Of a stretch of 64,000 bases of DNA, positions 57,585 to 64,000 are shown one piece after another. Made by a program: the position numbers and the translations under genes. Every line of letters starts with the position of its first letter. Position 1 is the first letter of the stretch. Under the pieces are notes generated by a model that was not told the DNA's origin, made no database searches, and worked only from the letters and a program-made list of their open reading frames with translations. The DNA comes from Ceratotherium simum simum (taxonomy: Eukaryota > Chordata > Mammalia > Perissodactyla > Rhinocerotidae): the NCBI RefSeq assembly GCF_000283155.1, contig NW_004454178.1:8873940-8937939 (forward strand). The letters run 5' to 3'.

Positions 57585-58640
57585 AATTGAGGTGAAATTG
57601 ACATAACATAAAATTGACCATTGTAAAGTGAACAATTGAGTATTTAGGCATTTAGTACATTCACAGTGTTGTGCAACCACTACTCTTATCTAGTTCCAAA
57701 ACATTTTCATTAACCTAAAAGGAAACCCCAGCCCTCTACCTCCAGCTCCGGCTTTCTGTTTTCTGTTTCTATGGATTTACCAACTCTGGATATTTCATAT
57801 AAATGGAATCATACATTTATATGATCTTTGTGTCTGGCTTCTTTCATTTAGCACGTTTTCAAGGTTCATCCACTTTGTAGCATGTATCAGTACTTCATTC
57901 CTTTTTATGGCTGAATAATATTCCATTGTATGGAATACAATATGAATAATATGGCTGAGTAATGCATTGTAGGTATATACCATATTTGTTTATCCATTCA
58001 TCCATTGATAGGCATTTGGGCGGGTTCTACTTTTTGGCTATTGTGAATAGTGCTATTGTGAACATGTGTGTACATGTATTTGTTTGAGTAGCTGTTTTCA
58101 ATTCTTTTGGATATTGTATTAGTTGGCTAGGGCTGCAGTAAAAAAGTATCACAAATTAGGAGGCTTAGAAAAGTAGAAATATATTGTCGCACAGTTCTGG
58201 AGGCTAGAAGCCTGAGATCAAGGTGTCGGCAGAGTCCTTCTGAGGACCGTGAGGGAGCTTCTGTTCTGTGCCTCTCTCCTAGCTTCTGGTGGTTTGTCGG
58301 CAATCTTTGGCATTCCTTGGGTTGTAGACAGATCACCCCAATCTCTGCCCTCATGTTCAAATGGCATTCTCCCTGTGTGCATATCTATGTCCAAATTTCC
58401 CCTTTTCATAAGGACACTAGTCATACTGGTATAGGGGCCCACCCTATTTCGGTATGAGCTCATATTAACTAATTACATCTGCAGTGACCCTATTCCCGAA
58501 TAAGGTCACAGTATAAGGTACTGAGGGTCAGGACTTCAACATACGAATTTGAGGGGCACACAATTCAACCCATCACAGGTATATACCTAAGAGTGGAGTT
58601 TCCAGGTCAGATCAACTACTGATAATGCTGTGACAGTGAC
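57585..58640 (-). mobile_element. Old LINE-1 fragment, split by an MLT1-like LTR
   Basis: Minus-strand L1 text: 'gtgaaattgacataacataaaattgacc' (3' UTR), 'ttatggctgaataatattccattg' and 'acctaagagtggagtttccaggtc'. The LTR at 58115-58577 interrupts it at a 'ggatat' target. Confidence 0.8.
58115..58577 (+). mobile_element. MLT1/MaLR-like solo LTR (provisional)
   Basis: Begins TGTATTAGTTGGCTAGGGC and ends CAACCCATCACA. It contains 'cacagttctggaggctagaag', 'aagtttcc'-like and 'aggtactgagggtcaggact' text. The flanks GATAT and GGTAT match at 4 of 5 positions, consistent with the 5-bp duplication of class III elements. Confidence 0.8.
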
Positions 58641-60010
58641 ATTATCAGTCTTGCTATGCAGCTCTCTGGAATAATCATGATAGCCATTGGAGTGCATGGC
58701 ATATTTAGAATTTGAAAGACTGTTCGATTGAAACCAGAAATCTCAAATCTGAATGCTCTTTGGCAGAGGAATATAGATTTTAAGACACAGCTCTCTTGTT
58801 GGGAAACTGACTCAAAATCAGGATTCATGGGCTTGGTTAAGTGACAGGTATCTCAGCAATCATACCTGAGACGACAGGTGAGATAAATACCACTGATTCC
58901 TCTTACCCATGTCTTCCCTCTGTGGCCTCTATTGCATGGGAAAAGGCTCAAATCCCTGGTGATAAAAGACTTTTTTTCTGTAATCCATTTCTATCCTAGA
59001 CAAATGACCTTTCTTGTGGGCTGTGATATTAACAGATGAGGTCTTTGACATTGAGAATCTCATCATAATCTATTTCAGAGGAGAAATCATAGTCACTGGA
59101 AGAAGTATTATAATAGACATTTTATTAATATAAATGTAATTTTCTCCCTACAGTGGATACTCAAGCAAAAATATAGTAGCTATCATTTATGGAGTTTCTA
59201 TTATGATTCAGGCATTGTTCTCGGTGCCAACACGTGCACATGCTCACACACTTATTCTTACAAAAACTTCCTTTGATATTGGTATTATCTCTATTTTTCA
59301 GATTAGAAAAAAGAGGTTCAAAGAGGTTAGATGACTTGTCCAAGATTATTGTATGAATTAATGAATGCATGTACCACCTTTATTCCTAGTACTCTAACAG
59401 TTGCTGATTTCAGAAATCAGTGGGAAGACCTGGGCTGAAGGAAGGATGGAATATGAAGCCAAAAAAGAGGTAAGAATACTAAGAGATTGACAAATGTGAC
59501 AGTGAATTAATCATGTGATCAAGGGCACCCTAACAGTTCATAAAATAATAATTAAATAATTTATAAATGATTTTTAGTGTTTTTTTTCCATATAACATGT
59601 TTCTTATACATTTTCCCTCTCTGAGAATGATGAAATAGTACATAACCAAATAAGAACCTCTGCCAGTTGCCAAATGGGATTTCCAACACCATTATTGAAG
59701 GATTTATGGCACACCCCCAAATTGTGGGTTTGGAAATGGAGGTGGGTCCTTTGGTTTTATTCTTAACCTCTCATTTGCTCTAGTGAGTACACTTCATCAT
59801 GGGTCCAGCCAACACTCTACACTCTAGGATGCAACAAACTTCTAGAGTGAGGAATCTTGGGGGTACAAATTTTGTGCACAGGTAGGAACATGGACACAGA
59901 ATCCAGCTTTACTCAGTGGAATGCAATGTCTAATTTCCCACCTAACTCCCACCTACTTCAGACCTGGGCTGGTCTCGGTATCTTTCTCTCCCTCTTTCTT
60001 TCTTTTCTTT
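58640..60010. other. Intergenic, little recognisable
   Basis: A MIR-like relic at about 59160-59400 ('cattgttctcggtgcc', 'cagattagaaaaaagaggttc'). The rest is unplaced and no coding frame is credible. Confidence 0.5.
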
Positions 60011-60013
60011 CTC

Positions 60014-60100
60014 TATAATTTTTTTATACATAAAAATATATGATAAATATATTTATAAATATATCATATATAAATATATATGATAAAATATATATAACAT
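60014..60100. repeat. AT-rich simple repeat
   Basis: An imperfect run of AT/ATA units such as 'atatatgataaatatatt' at the tail of the following L1. Confidence 0.85.
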
Positions 60101-60906
60101 AAAATTTGCCATTTTAACCGTTTTAAATGTATAATTCAGTGGCATTAGTTATATTTACAATGTTACACAACCATTATCACTACCTACATCCAAATATTTC
60201 ATCACCCCAAACAGAAACTCTGTAACCATGAAGCAATAACTCCCCGTTCACCACCTTCCGGCCCCTAGTAATCTCTAATCTTTCTCTATGAATTTACCTA
60301 GTCTAGATATTTCCTATAAGTGGAATCATACAATATTTGTCCTTTTATGCCTGGGTTATTTCACTTAGCATAACGTTTTCAATGTTCATGTTGTAGCACA
60401 TGTTAGAACTTCATTTCTTTTCATGGCTGAATAATATTCCATTGTATGGATATACGACCTCTTGTGTTATCCCTTCTTCTGTTGCCAGACTCTTGGGTAG
60501 TTTCTACCTTTTGGCTATTGTGAATAATACTGCTATGTATTTTGAATTCTTTTGGATATATACTTAGGAGTGGAGTTCCTGGGTCACGTGGTAATTCTAT
60601 GTTTAACTTTTTGAGGCACTGCCAAACTGTTTTCTGCAGTAGCTGCACCATTTTGCACTACCACCAGCAATGTACGAGGGTTGTAATTGCTTCACATCCT
60701 GGCTAATGCTTGTTATTTTGTTTCGTTTGTTTGTTTTTAAAGTAAAGCCATCCTGGTGGGTGTGAAGTGGTATCTCATTGTGGTTTTGAAAGCATTTCTT
60801 TAATGACTGATGATCTTGAATATTTTTTCATGTGCTTATTGGCCATTCGTATATCTTCTTGGGAGAAATATCTTCAAGTTCTTTGCCTATTTTTAATTTT
60901 TTAATT

Positions 60907-61156
60907 TTTTATTTTTTGTGAGGAAGATCAGCCCTGAGCTAACATCTGATGTCAATCCTCCTCTTTTTTTTTTTTGCTGAGGAAGACTGGCCCTGGGCTA
61001 ACATCTGTGCCCATCTTCCTCTACTTTATATGGGACACTGCCACAGCATGGCCTGACAAGCGGTGTGTCAGTGCGTGCCTGGGATCCGAACCTGGGAACC
61101 CCCGGCCGCCGAAGCGGGGTGCATGCACTTAACCACTTGCGCCACTGGGTGGCCCC
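60907..61156 (-). mobile_element. ERE SINE, longer type
   Basis: Reverse ERE with target-site duplication TGCCTATTTTTAA at 60894-60906 and 61157-61169. Confidence 0.94.
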
Positions 61157-61310
61157 TGCCTATTTTTAAATTTGGTTGTTTGTCTTTTTGTTGTTGAGTT
61201 GTAATATTTCTTTATATATTCTGGATATTAAGCACTCATCAAATGTATGATTTGCAAACATTTTCTCCAATTCTGTAGATTGTCTTTTCATTTTCTTGAT
61301 TGTGCCCTTT

Positions 61311-61913
61311 TGTTAACAAGCAAGGGCTCTCTTTCCCCCATGCACATGGAAGCCAATACTGTGTACATTGGTCTTTGAGGGAAAAAACAGTTTATTATTA
61401 TACAATTGATTGGTAAGGAGACAGGAGAAGGCCTCTCATATCTGTCTTCCTGATCCAGGGTATAGCCGTAAGGTTTAAGAGATCAGGGAGGGCCAGGCTG
61501 GTAGGCGGAAGTGCTGGCAGGATGAGTTTCGATTGGCTCTCTCTTCTGTGCATACTCCTGGCTGGCTCGATGCCCCCGGAAAAACAGCCTTAACATTCTG
61601 TTCTTAAGATGAGGTCAGCACAGTAAACAAGGGTGAAGTTGTTATGTAGATTTGTCATTCCCTTGTCTACTGATAAGAGTTTCTGATAAGAGATTTAGTT
61701 GTCCTCTCCTTCCTAGCTCAGAGAGGAGGGCAACCTTACAAATGGAGATTTCCCTTATAAATGTAATTTCCTTTACAAATGGGTAACTTCTACTAGGTTT
61801 CTAGAGCTTTCCTTCTGTCTACTATTTCTTAAAAATAATCAGCCTAAAATAATTCTTATGCCAAAGGGGCATATTTTGGGGTGACAAATTCTGTTCCTGG
61901 TCCTGTGGTTACA
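61311..61913 (-). mobile_element. Class I ERV solo LTR, type C
   Basis: On + it starts TGTTAACAAGCAAGG and ends CTGTGGTTACA, giving TG...CA on the minus strand, with AATAAA ('gtttattatta' on +) in the 3' part. Perfect 4-bp duplication CTTT at 61307-61310 and 61914-61917. The U3 side (61620-61900) is homologous to LTR types A and B; the 3' part is unlike both. Confidence 0.85.
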
Positions 61914-61933
61914 CTTTCATGAACAAAGTTTTT

Positions 61934-62135
61934 TTTTCTGTTGTTGTTTTTTGCTTAGGAAGATTAGCCCTGAGCTAACATCTGTGCCCATCTTCCTCTA
62001 TTTTGTATATGGGATTCCACCACAGCATGGCTTGATGAGTGGTGGGTAGGTCCGAGCCTGGGATCTGGGATCCGAACCTGTGAACCCCAGGCCGCCAAAG
62101 CGGAGCACGTGAATTTAACCACTACTGCTGGCCCC
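61934..62135 (-). mobile_element. ERE SINE, diverged
   Basis: Reverse ERE with eroded head and body. The flanks CAAAGTTTTT and CAAGTTTTT are nearly identical. Confidence 0.85.
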
Positions 62136-62219
62136 CAAGTTTTTAATTTTTATGAAGTCCAATTTATTTTTTCTTTTGTTGCCTATGCTTTTTGGTGTCC
62201 TATTTAAGAAATCATTATC

Positions 62220-62432
62220 GGGCCGGCCCCGTGGCTTGGTGGTTAAGTGAGCGCGCTCCACTGCTGGCGACCCGGGTTCGGATCCCGGGCTCGCACCGAC
62301 GCGCTGCTTGTCTGGCCATGCTGAGGCCGCGTCCCACATACAGCAACTAGAAGGATGTGCAGCTATGACACACAACTATCTACTGGGGCTTTGGGGGGAA
62401 AAATAAATAAATAAAATCTTTAAAAAAAAAAA
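62220..62432 (+). mobile_element. ERE SINE, near consensus
   Basis: Forward ERE with target-site duplication AAGAAATCATTATC at 62206-62219 and 62433-62446. Confidence 0.95.
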
Positions 62433-63006
62433 AAGAAATCATTATCAAATCCAAAGTCACATGCATTTTCCCATTTTCTTCTAAGAGTTTTATAATTTTA
62501 GCTCTTAAATTTAAATCTTTGATCCATTTTGAGTTAATTTTTGTTTATAGTGTAAGGTAGGGTCCAACTTCATTCTTTTGCATGTGGATATCCAGTTTTC
62601 CCAGCTTCATTGGTTGAAGAGATCATTCTTTCCCCATTCAGTGGTTTTGGCACCCTTGTGGAAAATCAATTGACCATAGATGTGAGGGTTTATTTCTGGG
62701 CTCTCAATTCTATTCCATTGGCCTATATGTCTATCTTTATGGCAGTACCACACTGTTTTGATTACTGTAGCTTTGTAGTAAGTTTTGAAATCAGGAAGTG
62801 TGAGTCTCTGACTTTATTCTTCTTTTTCAATATTGTTTTGGCTATTCTGGGTCCCTTGAAATTCCATATGAATTTTAAGATAGGTTTTTCTATTTCTTTG
62901 AAAAATGCCATTGGAATTTTGATAGAGATTGCACTGAATTGAAATACAGCTTTGGGTATTATTTTCATCTTAAAATAATATTATCTTCCAATCCATGAAT
63001 AAGGCA

Positions 63007-63594
63007 TGTGAAGGGGAGGAAGACTGTCCTCTACCCCATCTGGGTCCTTTCTGGCTGGGCTTCAAATTAAATTGACATGAGACCGAATAGCAGGAGAAAA
63101 TCAAACAAAGCTTTATAACATGTATACATGGGAGAGACCCACTGGGTAACTTGACAAGATGGCGGAGGTTCTCGTCTTAAATACTATCCTCAGCTAAAGA
63201 CAAAGGAGGATGTTGGGGGTGGGAGGAGTCAGCTATGGGAGATTACAGAGAAGTACAATAAACAAGTGTAAGGTTATTATGCAGATTTGTGGCCTCGCCT
63301 TCCACCTTGACAAGTTTCTAGAGATGAGGTCATTCTGCCTTCTTCCTGGTACAGAGAGGGAGATGCCTTTACAAATAGAGATTTCCCTTATAAATGTAAC
63401 TGTGTTTTACAAGGGATAACTTCTACATTTACTTGGAATGGGCTTAGCAAGGACCCTCCCAGTCTATCCATCCCCAGAGTTAAATTCTTTTAGGCAGTTA
63501 GTGGTGGGGGGTGGGTGGAGGTCAAAGTTTCTTTCAGAGAAAATAATCAAGGTACAGAGATATATTTTTAGGTGTCCAATTCTGATCTCCCCCA
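63007..63594 (-). mobile_element. Class I ERV-like LTR, type A, possibly a 3' LTR
   Basis: On + it starts TGTGAAGGGGAGGAAG and ends GATCTCCCCCA. It parallels 21990-23244 ('gcaggagaaaatcaaac', 'acatgtatacatgggagag', 'aaatactatcctcagctaaag'). The flanks GGCA and CTCC do not match, so it need not be solo. Confidence 0.8.
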
Positions 63595-64000
63595 CTCCCA
63601 CCTTTGAAACTAAGAAGTTTCACAGTCCTTTTGAAACTTAAAGAGGTTTCACAGTCCAGAAGCTGAGTTGGTAGATTGTTCCATCTCCTTGAACACATTG
63701 CTTAGTCCTGATAATAGATCAGTCCAGGTAAGTTCATTTTAGAAGGCGGTGATGCAGGTGGGCTCCCAAAGTTAGGCCTATATTGTGGAAGCAAGCAATC
63801 AAGTATTTAATAAGAAGCATTTTTATGGAAACAAAAGAAAAACAAGGTTAATGGTTGGAGCAAATTATAAACCAGTTTCTGAGCTCAGAGGACAGCCAGT
63901 TAAGAAGATTTCTAGATGTCAGTGTTGAAGCATCTTTTGCAGCTTAAAATGTCTCTGATTATGTCATCAGGTATTCAGGTACCTTTCTGAGTGGCTTACA
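63595..64000 (-). other. Possible ERV internal 3' region at the window edge
   Basis: On the minus strand the base run AAAGGTGGGAG directly precedes the LTR start TGGGGGAGATC, like a polypurine tract before U3. No coding frame is recognised. The alternative is ordinary flank. Confidence 0.3.

Larger units (their letters stand above)
60040..63000 (-). mobile_element. Old LINE-1, split by three EREs and one ERV LTR
   Basis: Pieces 60040-60906, 61157-61310, 61914-61933, 62136-62219 and 62433-63000 join into one minus-strand L1 from its 3' UTR into ORF2. Minus-strand translation shows [19 protein letters not shown] and LPRDPGTPLLSIYPKE, both ORF2p motifs. The frames are broken and the element is inactive. 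Confidence 0.88.

Noticed and set aside
7235..62432. tRNA genes at the A-box/B-box-like sequences (ggttcggatcc and similar)
   Set aside because: They lie inside ERE SINEs, which are tRNA-derived. None folds into a complete cloverleaf with an intact acceptor stem from the visible sequence, and each continues into the SINE body.
50741..64000. CYP27A1 exons expected downstream of TTLL4
   Set aside because: No cytochrome P450 motif or splice-bounded frame was found. The gene presumably begins beyond the window.
1..64000. CRISPR arrays, bacterial operons, prophages or plasmid origins
   Set aside because: No regularly spaced identical repeats are present. All structure seen (introns, SINEs, LINEs, LTRs, CpG island) is that of a mammalian chromosome.

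Overview
The window is nuclear DNA of a placental mammal, almost certainly a perissodactyl (horse, ass, zebra or a close relative). The evidence is about 26 copies of the tRNA-derived ERE SINE (a 'ggccggccccgtggcttagcggtt' type head, a tRNA-like B box, a conserved body and an A-rich tail). Most are flanked by 8-16 bp target-site duplications. Exons are small and bounded by GT/AG, introns are long, and there is a CpG-island promoter. No bacterial, CRISPR or plasmid features are present.

Region by region: (1) 155-6700, + strand: the last ten coding exons, stop codon and 3' UTR of STK36 (Fused-type serine/threonine kinase), about 599 C-terminal residues ending in HEAT/armadillo-like repeats. The kinase domain lies outside the window. 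(2) 6.7-13.8 kb: intergenic, made of old LINE-1-like DNA, an MLT1-like LTR, EREs and a processed RPL37 pseudogene with a perfect 10-bp target-site duplication. (3) 13.85-14.56 kb: CpG island with a ZNF143-type (SBS) motif, an NRF1-like motif and a non-coding first exon of TTLL4. (4) 14.19-34.61 kb: a very large, repeat-rich first intron holding a nested hAT/Charlie relic, several class I ERV solo LTRs and an assembly gap of 335 N. (5) 34.61-49.71 kb: the whole TTLL4 coding region, 18 coding exons in perfect phase, 1203 residues, with a tubulin-tyrosine-ligase (ATP-grasp) domain. The 3' UTR runs to about 50.74 kb. (6) 50.74-64 kb: intergenic, first fairly unique, then a deep stack of nested L1, ERE and LTR insertions. 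It ends at an ERV LTR that may be the 3' LTR of a longer provirus.

STK36 and TTLL4 lie head to tail on the same strand, as in the conserved mammalian order STK36-TTLL4-CYP27A1; no CYP27A1 exon is visible here. Both proteins are linked to cilia and microtubules: STK36 to motile-cilium central-pair assembly and Hedgehog/GLI signalling, TTLL4 to initiation of tubulin glutamylation. Nothing in the sequence shows that they are co-regulated.

I found no convincing undescribed gene system. The points most worth a second look are related ERV LTRs that share a 5' (U3) part but have three different 3' parts, upstream ORFs in the TTLL4 start exon, a serine-tract expansion in TTLL4, a NAGNAG acceptor in STK36, chimeric ERE SINEs, and one unexplained 1.8-kb block at 31.9-33.7 kb. 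Gene names come from recalled family sequence. Repeat family names are provisional because no library search was run.
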